Origin: Vitis vinifera
Taxonomy: Eukaryota > Streptophyta > Magnoliopsida > Vitales > Vitaceae
Length of the DNA: 64,000 nt
Direction of reading: 5' to 3'
NCBI RefSeq assembly: GCF_030704535.1
Contig: NC_081817.1
Location: 2,557,001-2,621,000, forward strand
Below are positions 1-12,095 of the stretch, one piece after another. Within the stretch, counting starts at the first letter, position 1. Each line of letters opens with the position of its first letter. The position numbers and the translations under genes were made by a program. A model generated the notes under the pieces. The model was not told where the DNA came from and searched no databases. It saw nothing but the letters and a program-made list of their open reading frames with translations.

Positions 1-37
1 GTTTGGCCATTGTTGTTTATCACTGCAAAGAGAAGAG

Positions 38-3000
38 ATGGTTCTGTCGAACAAGAAGCTGAAGCAGAAGCTCAGAGCCGCTTTGGCGGAATCATTAGTA
101 GTATCAGTCGCCGGAACTACTGACCCGACCACAACCGATTCAACATCAACGAACCCGGACCCCAATCCACAATCTCTCGAAAACCTCCTGGGCTCCGCAA
201 CCCAGATACCCAGATTGTCCAAGAGAGAAAAACGCAGAAAAACCCTGTCTTTGCAGGGTCCTGAGCTTGCGGGCACAAGCAATCAGAGTGAAGAGAAGGA
301 AGCCAATACAGAGGCTTTGACTGATGATGGTAATAATACTGAAAACAAGGATAAGAAAAAGAAGAAAAGGAAGAGAGATGGAGAGGTGGACGATGGAGAG
401 GTGGGATTGGAAGAAAATAAAAATAAGTTGAAGAAGAAGAAGAACAAAAAGAAGAAGAAGAAGAAGAAGAAGCAGAAGAGTGAGGGACAGAACAAGGATG
501 TTGAGAATGAAGGTGGAGAAAAGGGGGTGGTCAAAGAGACAGCTCAGATCAGTGATAGGTAATTTGAAATTTCATTTGAATAATACTAATGTCCATACAT
601 TCTGTTTTCAGTTAAGATTTGGTTTCTTGAGCTGTTCTTTAATGACCATGTTAGATTTTCATTGTTTATTGCGTTGATTTCTTTGAATTGGTGTGGAATG
701 CATTAGGCCCTGTTTCGTTACTGGGAAATTGATTGGTAAAGGGTAGAAACTTTTAACATATGTGTTTTGTTGTCTTGGTGTTTGGCGAATGAAAGAATTG
801 CCTCCACAAAGCCAAATGGTTATACCATGGTCAGTTGAGTGGAGGCTTTTTGTCTCTCAGATCCTAAATAATGAAAAAGAACTCATCTTCAAAACAACTC
901 CTTTTGTTATTCTCAGCTCTGTGTATGGATGGACTTTGAATTGCCTTGTAACTGCCATCTTCTATATGGGAATGAACTTGTATTGATTTTTTTGGATGTA
1001 TTATGTTTTTGCAGTCAAGAAAATGGGGATGCTTCTAATAAGGTTTATGTTGGAGGGATTCCATATTATTCAACTGAGGATGATATTCGGAGTTACTTTG
1101 ATAGTTGTGGCACCATAACTGAAGTTGACTGTATGATGTTTCCTGAGAGTGGAAAGTTCAGAGGGATAGCCATTATCAGTTTCAAGGTAGGTATTCAGCT
1201 TGATTGGTTCGCTGTTCAAATCATGTTTGATTGTGTCAATTTTGATCCATTGCATTAGTTTTTAGGCGGAGAATGGCAATTATCTTATGCTATCATTAGT
1301 TTGAGCTTGCTTGCTCAGTTTCTTTAATAAGCTTAGGACTTGTAGCTAACAAACATGGAGAAATGACAACAGGCAAGCATGTTTCTGAAATTAAACTAGG
1401 TGCTGTTTTTGGAAGACCTGAAATCTTAAGTTCTTAACGAAACCAAGTCAGTCATGGTCCAAATCAGGGAAGAGTTCTCAACTTTTCAGTCAAATCATTT
1501 TTCAGTCTAAAACCAGAATATATGAGAATTGGGCTGATTTAGTTCATAATTACATATGATAGCAGAATATGTCAGGAAACTTCTCAGCATATAGCAAGAA
1601 TCCTAAGTAATGTTGCACCTTCCTTCAATGCATTTCGTACTCCTGTAAATTTTTCTCTGTGTGTGTGTATTGAGTGACATTTGATTATTTCTATCATCAA
1701 AATGCCTGTACCTCCTTGCTTCCTTATTGGCATTGCTGATATCTACCTTGCATATCATAATAAAACCATTTTCATTGAGGGGTTCTTCATTTAGAGGTGG
1801 ATTACACTTAAACTAGAAGTAATGTTCAGGACATGAAGACCTAGGGGGACCCCAAAATTACATGCCGAAGCCCCATGAGGAAAACATAACCACCCTGCTG
1901 AAATTGGAATGTAGAAAATGGCTACAAATTTAGCCAGAGTGGAATATACGTTCAGGGAGGGCTAATAAGCAGTTGATGATTTATTGGGATCAATCAACTT
2001 GAAAGATAACAGATATTGAAGAGGTTGTGATCTTCCACCACATAAATATTTCTTTTTAAATGAAGTAAACTTGATTTACAGTTCTTGTGCTCCTTTCAGA
2101 CATGCATCCTATCAATGCTTTGGCTAATATTTTCATAACTGAACTGGTCATTGGACCAGAAAAGTTACCATTCACTAGTCAGACTAGTAGTTGAATCACC
2201 GTCAAACTGGTGATTATATAAAATAAAAATAACTATAAGAAATTAAAATATATATATATAATTAAAAATTTTATAATGTTTGATTTTTATATTTGATATA
2301 TTAAATTAAATTGTAAAGATAAATATAAATGTATTAATATTTTAAATTTTATTGAATAGAAAATGTGTTATATTTAAGAATGAAGATATGTTTAAGATGA
2401 AAGAAAATTATAATATTTAATTTTATCTCCATGTCTTTCTCTTTTATTGTTTTAAAATTATCATATTAATTAATTTATCTTATTTTCTTAACTATCATTA
2501 TATAATTATTATAAAAATAAATGTGAATGTAAATATTTACATTTGTTCAAAGGTTTTATAGGATAAAAATTTGAAAATTAACATTATATTGTTATCACAT
2601 TGATCATAAACGCTATGTAACTCAGTGGTCCAGGCCTTAGTTTTGCAACTAGAGGTCCTCCCTCTTGCAAAGATTATTTTCCTTACCTGTAACTATCCCA
2701 CATCAGAAGTGCACTAATCCAATGTGCCCTTTAAATACCTTGCAACAACCCTTCTAGTCCAACCTACTAGTGGGCTGGACTTGGTGGAGATTTGGGCTAA
2801 AAGCCATGAGGGATTCATCCTGAAGTGGAAGCCCATAAATATTTTGGGCTTAGTTGATTTGTAGGGAACTGAACGGTTCATCTGATTTGACAATCCAACC
2901 ATCGATTTGCACAGTTTGGTGCCAGTTCAACAATAGAACGGCTCATCAAGGCCAACCAAACTAGAAAGTTTTCCCGTCAACGGTACGAACGGTTGGACTG

Positions 3001-4866
3001 GCCGGTCTAGTCTGGTTTTAAAAACATTGGTTTTGGCTTCATATGTCACCTTTACCCGTATTGTCCTTGCTTCCATCAGATCAAGACTCCATCTTGTTAC
3101 ATTCTATTTACACCATGGTGTTGGCAAAATACTCCATCTTAGTTGTACTAAGATGTATCTGCTTATTATGAAAAATAAACATTTTTTGAAAGGTTTTAAA
3201 AGTAAATCTTCAGGAACAAAAATCTCTATAAGAAATAAACTCAGCAGCTACTGTGGCATGTATATTTCAGTAACCGCATGGCTGAACTTCTATAATTTGA
3301 TTGTCATCAGCATTGTATGGAAGAAACTATAAAGTATCCAATGAGTATATCTCCCAGGAATTCAAGTTTATCTCCCCAAAGGTCTGTTGAAGTGAGATGA
3401 CTTTTCAGCTCTGGTGTTTATGTCCTGTGTTATTTCCTTCTACTAAGTCCGCTGACTTGTCCTTCTCTATAGCCATAGTGGATCTGTACTTCCCCAGTCT
3501 TCTTGACAAACCCCTCCCACCCTTATATTCTTAATTATGTTCTTCCTGCAGATTTAAGGCTTACCAACATGATTTGTTCACGATTTGGAGGATAGGGCGA
3601 CGACTCATATTTTTCCCCGAATGTGATTTGGGAAGCGGATTTTTATTTCATTAAAATGTTTAGAAATATCATGATTATTCTCATCTTTAATAAAAGTATT
3701 TTTAAAATACAATTCCTGGCCATAAAATACAATTGCATTGCTGTAGTACTTCTACTTCTGCTATCAAATGTAGAAGTTAAACATTATCTCAAATAAGGCT
3801 TCAGACAGTGGTTTCGTTCCTTGTGTGTTAACAGTCCCTAATGTGTCCTTTTTTTCCTGACTCATTCAGTTCAGGTCACATTCCATGTGATGCTAAACTA
3901 GCTCTGACTGGTTAGTGCTACCTGTAACCTACTTGCAAGCTTCGGACAATGAGATGGCTGTAGGCTTTCAAGGTAAAATAATAGCCAACAAGAGATGGCT
4001 GAAGATGCAGGATTCTAAGTTTTGGTCTTTCTCAGTCCTGTTTAAAACCAAAACGAAATACAGAAATCTTGCTTTAGGTGCCGGAAATTTTGTTTCGAAG
4101 ATGATATAAGTTTCGAAATTGCTTGAAAATAATATATAGTTGAAGTTTTTGAATCTTTGTTGGAATCTATTTCCTTGGCTGAAGAGATGATGTTTCATTG
4201 CATTTCTTTTGCAGACAGAAGCTGCAGCTAAAAGAGCTCTGGCTCTCGATGGTGCTGACATGTGAGTAAAAACTGGACAACTGGGTCCTCAATAACCCGT
4301 CTCCATTATTGTTTCCCATTTCCCACAACATACTTATGAAACTTGTGACATGTTACAGGGGAGGACTGTTCCTGAAAATCCAGCCATACAAGACAACTAG
4401 AGCCAACAAATCATCAGATTTTGCCCCAGAAATGGTGGAAGGCTACAATAGAATATATGTTGGGAATTTGCCATGGGATATCACTGAGGATGAAGTAAGG
4501 AAATTTTTCTCACGTTGCAATGTATCATCTATTAGATTCGGTATGGACAAGGAAACACAGGAATTCCGAGGCTATGCCCATGTGGATTTCTCTGATAATC
4601 CATCTCTAACAATGGCCTTAAAGTTGGATCAAGAAATCGTGTGTGGGAGACCTGCGAAGATAAGATGTGCCGTCCCTAAGAAAGGAGCTAAGGATTACTC
4701 CACACCTGCCCCCTCAAGTGAAAAAGCTGAAAATGATGGTGGGTTAACCTCTGGCAGTGGGAAGATGAAGAGAAGGACGTGCTACGAGTGTGGTGAACGG
4801 GGCCATATTTCATCAGCTTGTCCAAAGAAGCAGGCTCCTGATTTGAAGAATTCTAGTTCAAGTTAA
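38..4866 (+). CDS. PHIP1: PHIP1-like protein: Lys-rich N-terminus, two RRMs and a CCHC zinc knuckle
   Basis: Predicted exons are 38-558, 1015-1186, 4215-4261 and 4359-4866. All junctions are GT-AG and in frame, giving 415 residues. Residues 1-173 are low complexity with long Lys runs encoded by an AAG-rich stretch near 430-480, and are probably nuclear or nucleolar targeting. RRM1 spans about 184-258 (VYVGGIPYYS; the RNP1-like segment FRGIAIISF is split from its C-terminal half by the 3-kb intron). RRM2 spans about 279-353 (IYVGNLPWDIT, FRGYAHVDF). A C-x2-C-x4-H-x4-C knuckle lies at 388-401. This order matches Arabidopsis PHIP1, a phragmoplastin-interacting, mRNA-binding protein linked to cell-plate formation. 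Function here is inferred from that family. Only 37 bases of 5' leader are in the window, so the promoter is outside. The start is the first ATG of the long exon-1 frame. Other nucleolin-like RRM proteins are possible but rarely carry this zinc knuckle. Confidence 0.9.
1187..4214 (+). other. Large intron of the PHIP1-like gene (3.0 kb)
   Basis: The intron interrupts RRM1 between codons 231 and 232, with donor GTAGGT and acceptor TTTTGCAG. It holds a 904-bp MULE-like element (2126-3029). The rest is unremarkable AT-rich sequence with no frame that continues the protein. Short open frames near 3027-3332 and 3915-4109 show no recognisable domain and lie in intron sequence. Confidence 0.75.
2117..3038. 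mobile_element. Non-autonomous MULE-like element with 9-bp target-site duplication
   Basis: The 9-mer GCTTTGGCT at 2117-2125 reappears with one mismatch (GTTTTGGCT) at 3030-3038 and brackets a 904-bp insert. The insert ends are imperfect inverted repeats: AATATTTTCATAAC at the left, and AATGTTTTTAAAAC when the right end is read on the other strand, each followed by a GACT/CTGG-type stretch. A 9-bp duplication is the Mutator-like hallmark. The centre is AT-rich and non-coding, so the element is non-autonomous. A related copy lies near 36047-36797. The superfamily is inferred from duplication length and end structure. Confidence 0.55.
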
Positions 4867-6327
4867 TAGTGAATAACCACCTCTAATCATTTTCCCATTT
4901 GTCTAAGTTATTCAGATGTAGTTGTTTTAAAGATTGGTTTAGGAACTATACCTTCTTTCTTTGACTACATGCTCAATTTTATTAATCAAACAAATCCCCT
5001 GATTTCATGATTTTCCTATCATCCAATCATACCTTTTTCTCGCATCTTCCATTTTGCATTATTTTTCTGCCTCTTCATTGCCCTCGTAGCAGCTTTTTCA
5101 ATTAATGGTGGGTATATGCCTGACCAATGAGGTAAACGACAGCACCACCTACAAGGCTACAAAAATCAACTAGCTTATTTTTCCTATAGTCTGCACCAAG
5201 TTGACAGATCCACAGAATCGTATACCCACCCTTGTGATCTTCCGTTACTTTGCAATAGTCTACTCCCTCTCCCATGTATAAATATCATCCATCCTTTATA
5301 AATTCAATGGGTGATCACAGTTTTAAAACACATTCATAAAATATTAATCTTATGTAAACCTTATGTTTTCGTTGTATCAGGGGATCGATAGACAAAGCTT
5401 GGCACCATAGTTGATCAGCTCCAATACCTTTTGTATCGATCTGTTTCTTTCTGTATAACTATTGTCAGTTGTAAGTTTAATAATCCTTTATAGTTTTAAA
5501 ATGTATTATAGAACTAAGAGAACCAATATTTACTTCTAATACTTCCCAGAAATACAATGTTACATTTGGAAGCTCCAACTCAAGGCCATGGTAAGCCAAG
5601 TGCCTCTAATTCATGAGTTCGCTTAAGCTGAGGCTTTAGTGGGTTAAGTAGTTTCAGGTGTGGTGGGCACACGGGTCTGGTTTTGACTTTGGAAAATGGG
5701 AATGGGATTTTGTCCTCATACTCACCTTGGTCCGTGAGCATATGGTCTCCCTGATCACATCCACCGTTTTTAAGGAAAATGTTAGCATCTGCCCTTACAT
5801 CTTCTATCCTATGTTCTTGAATAAGGCCAAAAAAACAAACAGTATGTATACTTGGTTCAAATCACAACCCCACTTGTGTGTATAGAAATAGCTAGAGGCA
5901 TTATCACATGTCTAGTACAAAATATTCATCTCTACTCAAACTCAAGGTGCCCTTGTCAACGGAGTTTTAACATTAAAGTCTAAGTTTCCATCATCATAAC
6001 TTTTAAGATTTCATATTAGATGTGTACTAGTTACCTTGTATGGATGTCCTTCAACCTTTTTTTTTTTTTCTCAAATAAATACTTTGATTTTATAAAAAAA
6101 AATTATATGGTCCAAAATCTAAAGTATTTCCTATTGGCTTATAATATAAAGAAAACATATTTTAAAAAAAGAAAAAAAAAAAAAAAAGAGAGAGAGAGAG
6201 AGAAGAAGAAGAAAGAAGGAAGCTTGTAACGGGTGGTGTTTGCTGATGATTTGAGAGGAGGGACACGAATCCATTTATAAAGTAAAAATGTGTTGGTTAG
6301 CGGTTGTAGACGCGCCAACCTCCCAAG
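4867..6327. other. Intergenic: PHIP1-like 3' region and SOSEKI-like gene upstream region
   Basis: There is no supported gene. The first part should hold the 3' UTR of the PHIP1-like gene. The far end contains a T run near 6059-6069 and an A/GA/GAA simple repeat at about 6170-6215, just upstream of a TATA box. The small open frames here are low complexity or lack any domain. Confidence 0.6.
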
Positions 6328-6335
6328 TATATAAA
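6328..6335 (+). promoter_or_regulatory. TATA box of the SOSEKI-like gene
   Basis: TATATAAA lies about 280 bp before the ATG at 6612, implying transcription from about 6360 and a roughly 250-base leader. That leader includes a TTTA repeat at about 6496-6519. The position is inferred from the motif and spacing alone. Confidence 0.5.
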
Positions 6336-6611
6336 GAGGAACACTCATACTCTCTGCCCAAGACAAGCTCTCTAACTCTTAAGCCTTCGATAATCACAAT
6401 CATTCCTTGCCTTGAATCTTGTTCCTGTTTGGTTGCCGAGAAAAGCTGGTAAAAGAAAAGAATCTAGTATTCTCCTGACAAGAACTCCGCATTCATTTTA
6501 TTTATTTATTTATTTATTTCTATTTGCTCTGAGTTACCAAACAGTGCGACAGAGAGCTGAAGCTGAATGGTGTTTTGTTCATATCTATGTTAGTGTTGGT
6601 CTGTGCCTTTA

Positions 6612-7849
6612 ATGGCGGTGAATTCAAAAAAGTGGGAAATTAGTCCTGAAAGAAGCAAGGTCTGGAAGGAGCCGAAGCCGATGGAAAGAAAAGCTGCCGT
6701 CGTTTACTATCTTTGTCGGAACGGCCAGCTGGAGCACCCTCATTTCATGGAGATTCCGATCTCATCTCCACAGGGACTGTTTCTCAGAGGTAAAATAGTG
6801 TAGAGAATGGTTTGTTAAATTATCGCCGATTTTGATTACGAATTTTTTGTCTGTTTCTCAGATGTTGTAGAGAGATTGAATTCTCTCAGGGGCCAAGGCA
6901 TGGCGAGCATGTACTCGTGGTCTTCGAAACGGTGAATTAATTAATCAAAAACTGGTGGTTTAATTTAAGCTCTGTTTGGAAACTGAGAAACTGAAGGAGA
7001 AAGTATAGATTTTGAAAATGTGGAGCTCGGAATTTTGTTTTCTCAGTTTCCTCAGCATCCAAACAGAGGATGATAAAAATATTTGCTAACGTGATCTTTG
7101 TGCGATCTGTTTTGATTTTATCATCGTTCAGGAGCTATAGGAATGGATTTGTCTGGCACGATTTGACCGAAAACGACTTTATATACCCGACTCAGGGCCA
7201 TGAATACGTACTCAAAGGAACGGAACTTCTTCAAACTTCCTTGAGCTTCGGATACTACGAAAAAATATCATCGGAAAACAAACCGGAGACAAACAACTCC
7301 GGCGACGATTGCAATTTTCCGTTCATCATTAGGAAGCGAAACCAGTCATGGGGCTCGTTCAATCCTCGCGAATACAAAGTCTACAAGGACGATCCGGCGA
7401 CAGAACATGCCGGGAAAGCGATGGACGCGGCGACGCAAACCGAAGATAAACGAAGACGAAGAAGAACAGCCATAGAAGAAGGGGAAGAAGCAGAGTATGG
7501 ACATTCCACGTCCACCACGGAACTCAGCAGAGAAGAGATTTCGCCACCACTTTCGAATACGAGTTCGGAGGAAGCTCCGGTGGGCCAATCAAGTGTCGCT
7601 GCGCCGTCAGCGGATATTCGGAATCAAGCGGCTGAGAATGATCGTCCGAGCGGGAGGATGAAGGCTAGTGCGGTTCTGAAGCACCTGATCAGGTGCGGGT
7701 CGGTGTCTGTCAAAGATCAAGCATCAACGGCGAGGAATGGCGGAGGGTGTGGGATGAATTTGGAGCTGCAGCGCGATGCAGGGGATTCGCTGGGCTCCAG
7801 TGGAAAGGGCGAGCTGAGGGCGCTCTTGGATATCACGCGCCTCCGCTAG
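6612..7849 (+). CDS. SOSEKI-like (DUF966) cell-polarity protein
   Basis: Exons 6612-6789, 6862-6931 and 7132-7849 join in frame to give 321 residues. The N-terminal ~105 residues are the DUF966/SOSEKI DIX-like domain. Visible parts are VVYYLCRNGQLEHPHFMEI, the segment FLRDVVERLNSLRG across intron 1, MASMYSWSSKRSYRNGFVW across intron 2, and HEYVLKGTEL. SOSEKI proteins polymerise through this domain and mark cell corners or edges to orient division. The middle is acidic to basic low complexity (EDKRRRRRTAIEEGEEAEY). A second conserved block near the C-terminus reads SAVLKHLIRCGSVSVKD, typical of the family. The protein is somewhat short for the family and ends soon after that block, so a further 3' exon cannot be excluded. 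The start at 6612 is chosen because it is the first ATG in frame with the domain. Confidence 0.88.
6968..7071. repeat. Small foldback inside intron 2 of the SOSEKI-like gene
   Basis: The arm CTCTGTTTGGAAACTGAG near 6969-6986 is mirrored by CTCAGCATCCAAACAGAG near 7052-7069. Together they form an imperfect inverted repeat that occupies much of the 200-bp intron. A similar CTGTTTGG...CCAAACAG pair is in the intron of the small gene at 18751-18835. Confidence 0.5.
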
Positions 7850-8902
7850 TACGTCCTCATGTGTTTCTTTCTGAAGTTTGTCGAATCTACTTAACGCGTG
7901 TTATATAATTTCGCAAAATTTAAAAATAAAAAATAAAAATAAAAAAATAAAAAATATATATTTATAAATAATAATAAATAAAAAAAGAGAAATAAAAAAA
8001 ATGAAAAATGAAAAATATTACTTATTAATGTTGAATATCTTTCATTAATCATAGTGTTTGTACTTTGTACTTGTGATAAATATTACGTTTTTAATGATAC
8101 GTAAGAATGAAGCATATTCATACTTGATAAATATTGTTATGCTCTGTTCTTATTTAAATTACAATTATGATAAATACTGTCATTCTCTGTTCTTATTTAA
8201 ATTTAGTTTATACAAAATATATGATAAATCAAAACATGGCTTATGATTATGATTATTAGAAAACAATAACGATTTTGGTTTCTAAAATATATTGATTATG
8301 AATTTATGGGAATATTTCTATAAATGATTTTAATAAAAATAAAATAATAATAAGAAGAAGAAGAAAAAAAAATTACCCTATAATTTATTTTTATTCATTT
8401 TTTATTATATATTACTTTAAAATAAAAAATACAAAGAAATAAAATAGTGAATAAAACATTTTTAAATGGTCGGACATGAAAATTTTGAGATGGACAAAAT
8501 TAAATTGTTCAAAAATGTATTTTCTCAACACAAACTTTCCTTCCTGTTATTTTGAGGAAAATATCAAGCACAATATCTTTAAATTTTTAGAAATCCTTTC
8601 TTTCTTATTTTTAAAATACTTTGTAGAACTCAACGTGCACTAAATATTTTTTATGGAAAGAAACAAGGAATTATGAAGCAAATTAAATAATTCACCATTT
8701 TTTTATTAGTATTTATTATTTATGAAATATTTTTAAGGTTTAAGTTGAATTATTTAAAATTTTATTTATTATTTATAATTAAATTATGTTAATTAAGATG
8801 AAAATGTGATATTTCATTTATTAGGGTTATAAATGTATGAGTTTCTCTTAACTTTGTGGACGTGTTTTATAGTTATAAGGACCTCTTTCAGTCATAATAT
8901 AT
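7850..8902. other. AT-rich intergenic DNA downstream of the SOSEKI-like gene
   Basis: Nothing gene-like is visible. The stretch is dominated by A/T runs such as the AAATAAAA-rich segment at about 7918-8010 and the AAGAAGAAG run near 8350. The SOSEKI-like 3' UTR presumably lies in its first part. Confidence 0.6.
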
Positions 8903-9574
8903 AATATATATACAATTAAATGCGGGTCATTACAAAATTATATTATAGTCGGTCTCCCGTATGGGGATTTGTTTGGGTCCATGAAGGGTGTTTGTCTATT
9001 TGGATCTGTAATTTATGGAACATAATGAGGACATTATATTTACATGAAGTGTTTGTGATATGGGGAAAGAAAGCTATTAGAGCTATATATGTATGAGTTT
9101 TTTTTAATTAAAATTTATTCAGTTTTCAAATATGGCTTTTATCATATAAGATAAAATTAGAATTATAAATAAAAAAATTATTTAATTAATTTTAATTTTA
9201 TAATTAATATTTTGAAGTTAAGACCTAATATCGAATAATATATATACAATTAAATGCAGGTCGTTACAAAATTATATTAAAGTCTGTCTCCCGTATGGGG
9301 ATTTGTTTGGGTCCATGAAGGGTGTTTGTCTATTTGAATCTGTAATTTATGAAATACAATGAGGACATTATATTTACATGAAGAGTGTTTGTGATATGGG
9401 GAAAGAAAGCTATTAGAGCTATATATGTATGAGTTTTTTTTAATTAAAATTTATTCAGTTTTAAAATATGGCTTTATCATATAAGATAAAATTAAGATTA
9501 TAAATAAAAAATTTATTTAATTAATTTTAATTTTATAATTAATATTTTGAAGTTAAGACCTAAATCGAATAATA
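8903..9574. repeat. Two-copy direct tandem duplication, about 334 bp per unit
   Basis: The string TACAATTAAATGC begins at 8911 and again at 9245. Both copies continue through CTCCCGTATGGGGATTTG, GGTCCATGAAGGGTGTTTG and the tail TTTTGAAGTTAAGACCTAA. The units abut at about 9240. They differ by scattered substitutions and small indels, so the duplication is local and moderately old. No coding frame spans it. Confidence 0.85.
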
Positions 9575-9754
9575 TTATTTCTTTTCTTAACAAAATGTAA
9601 TTATTATAATTTTTCTAAATATTTATACCCATTTTTTAATTATAAATAAAAATGCTAGATATAATTTTGAGGAGAACATTAGCAATGAAGCTCTGAAAAA
9701 AGGCAAAAATTCCACATAAGCACTATATTTTTTTGATAAAATAAAGATTATGCT

Positions 9755-10620
9755 TAATTAAAAAAAACACCCAAAATGGGAGGTGAATTGGGTTTTTAAA
9801 ATTCTTTTCAATCACAACAAGTTCAAGTACAATATAAACAAAATAAAGAGATAGAGTTAGAAAATTCAAACTCGGGTTTTATAGTGGTTCGACGCTTTCT
9901 TACTTAGGTCCACTCTCCTCAATCTCCTAACCGAGTGAGGGTTCCACTAACTTGAAGCTTCAACTAAGCTTCCAATCTCTTTAAGATTCAAACCTCTTGA
10001 AGGCTTTAACACTCGGTTTTTACAAGAATGAATCTCTCAACCTAGTTTAAGGATAGCTCAAATACAAGACAAAGCTAGGATGACATATAAGAGTGCACTA
10101 AAAGATATGCAAGTGATGATTTAATACACTAAGAAAGAAATGAGAGCTTTTTGGTCAAGAACATGTAGGTAGACAATTGATTGCAAGTGTTCTCTTCTCA
10201 ATAAATGAAGTGGAGCTCTCAATTTATAGGTTTCTAAGCTCAGGAGCCAAAAACAGCAAAAGGTAACCTCGACCGGTCGAGCTAGGGGTCGACCGGTTCC
10301 CTAGCCGTTGGAGCATTTAATGCTTGACAAGTTACCGTTGCCTCGATCGGTACTTGATTGATCCTCGACCGGGAAGAAAAGACTACTAGGAGAGAAAGAG
10401 AAGATTTTGGGCATCCCTCGACCGGACAAGGGCAACCGGTCGACTGGTTCCCCAACCGATTGAGTCGGTTGGCCATAGCCTTGACTGGTTGAGCTTTTTG
10501 GCCCCGAAAACCTATCTTTTTCAATTCATTTCTTTTCTAACACTTAGACAAGGTCTTTAAGTGAATTATTATATCAATTTTAAAACATTTTTCCTAAGGT
10601 ACATTTGTTAAAACTCAGGT
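9755..10620. repeat. Unclassified interspersed repeat with a TCGACCGG-rich core
   Basis: A block of higher GC content stands out from its AT-rich surroundings. It begins around ACCCAAAATGGGAGGTGAAT, includes TTTATAGTGGTTCGACGC, and has a core at about 10268-10480 where palindrome-like words such as CTCGACCGGTCGAG and GTCGACCGGTTC recur six or more times. I recognise the style as a dispersed plant repeat, possibly an LTR-type fragment, but see no reverse transcriptase or clear LTR pair. The class is left open. Confidence 0.45.
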
Positions 10621-11800
10621 TTTAATGAAATCGAAGTTTTGAATAATAAACCGAGTTTTTTAAGTTACATGAAATGGTATGAAAATCCTAAGTGCATTCA
10701 TGCATTCATCTTACAGTCGTTTCCTATGATCACAAGTCTTCCAAAAGTCTCGATCTTGTATCCATTTGGTCATTTGATGAATTTTCGAGTTTATGCATGA
10801 GATTCTTAACCATTAAATCAATTAGTCACTTAACCATGATTTGTTATTATCAAAACCCGATTAGAAGAACCATTGGACTAATATTTTTTAATTGAATATT
10901 AAAATGGAATAAAATAATAAAATTTCACAGTAAAGTAAAATTTTCAAAAAATATATATATCCTTATCTTTTTATCTTTCCTATTTTATTTTTTTTTCTCA
11001 TTTTAATAATTTTTTATTAATCAAATTCTTTTAAAGAAAATCCTTCTCAAGACTTAATAGTTATTAGTTTACAAATTTGCAACATTTCTAAAAGTTTTTT
11101 TTTTTCGTGCAGAACAAGTTAATTTTACCTACTACGTATTAATATGAAATTTATTTATTTATAAGACTATAAATTATTTACAATTTTTACATTAGAATAA
11201 TTTATTTTATTAATGTATATAAAAATATTTTAATAAATCATTTTAAAGTGTAGCATAAATCGGTGTTAATAACCAATTGGAAGTAAAGAAGTTTTTCAAA
11301 TAAATATTTTAATTTTTAAAATTATTTTTAAAATTTTATTAGTTACAAAGTATTTTTTAATGGAGAATGATGAAATTGTGATAAAATGTTAGGCTATGTT
11401 TGGTTTGGAGAAAATTTGAAGGGAAATGGAAAAAAATGAAAGAAAATAAAAAATAATTTTAAAATTGATAAATTAATTTTATATCCTTCTTTAAACTAAT
11501 TTTAATTTTTTTTTATTAATTTAAATATATATAATTTTTTATTTTATTATTATTATTATTATTATTTTGTATTTTTACGTAATGAAATCAAATATAAGAC
11601 CAAAGAATTTGCAGAGTTCTTCATAAAAAAAATTCTGCAATATTATAAAATCAAATTATCTGAAAACATTTTCAATTTCCAAGTGTTTCCCAATCATCTT
11701 TCATTTTCACAGTCAAAAATTCTAGAAAAGAAAACAAAATTTCTTTCCTTTTCAGATAAAAATGAGAACAAGGAAACAAAGTAAAAAGAGGAGGCGAGTC
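10621..11800. other. AT-rich intergenic DNA upstream of the ALP1-like gene
   Basis: This stretch has long A/T runs and a TTA/ATT microsatellite near 11545-11566. No gene is seen. The last ~100 bases become less AT-rich and probably belong to the ALP1-like promoter. Confidence 0.55.
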
Positions 11801-12095
11801 CATGACTTGTTCCACTCAGCTTGCTCCATTTGTGTATATAAACAACAAACCCATTGTCACTACTCCTGAAGGTGGAAAATTCATTCCAAAGCCTTTCACA
11901 AAATCTTCTCTCCATCTCTCATTCCTTCTAAACCTCATTGCATGCTCTGAAGAGCCAAATAGAAGTACAAAAACCCGCGCTCCTCTTCTGCAACAACCGC
12001 CACCTTCAACCCTTCCATCCATTTGCTCAATTCTTGTTGAAGTTGACGTTTTTGGCTCTTCCCAAGCTTTGATTCATCTGGGTCTTTGAGTTCGA

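Noticed and set aside
283-534. Phe-rich open frame on the - strand
   Set aside because: It is the antisense of the Lys-coding AAG repeat in the PHIP1-like exon 1.
7346-7588. 80-codon frame on the - strand
   Set aside because: It is antisense to SOSEKI-like exon 3, has no domain, and the sense frame is the conserved one.
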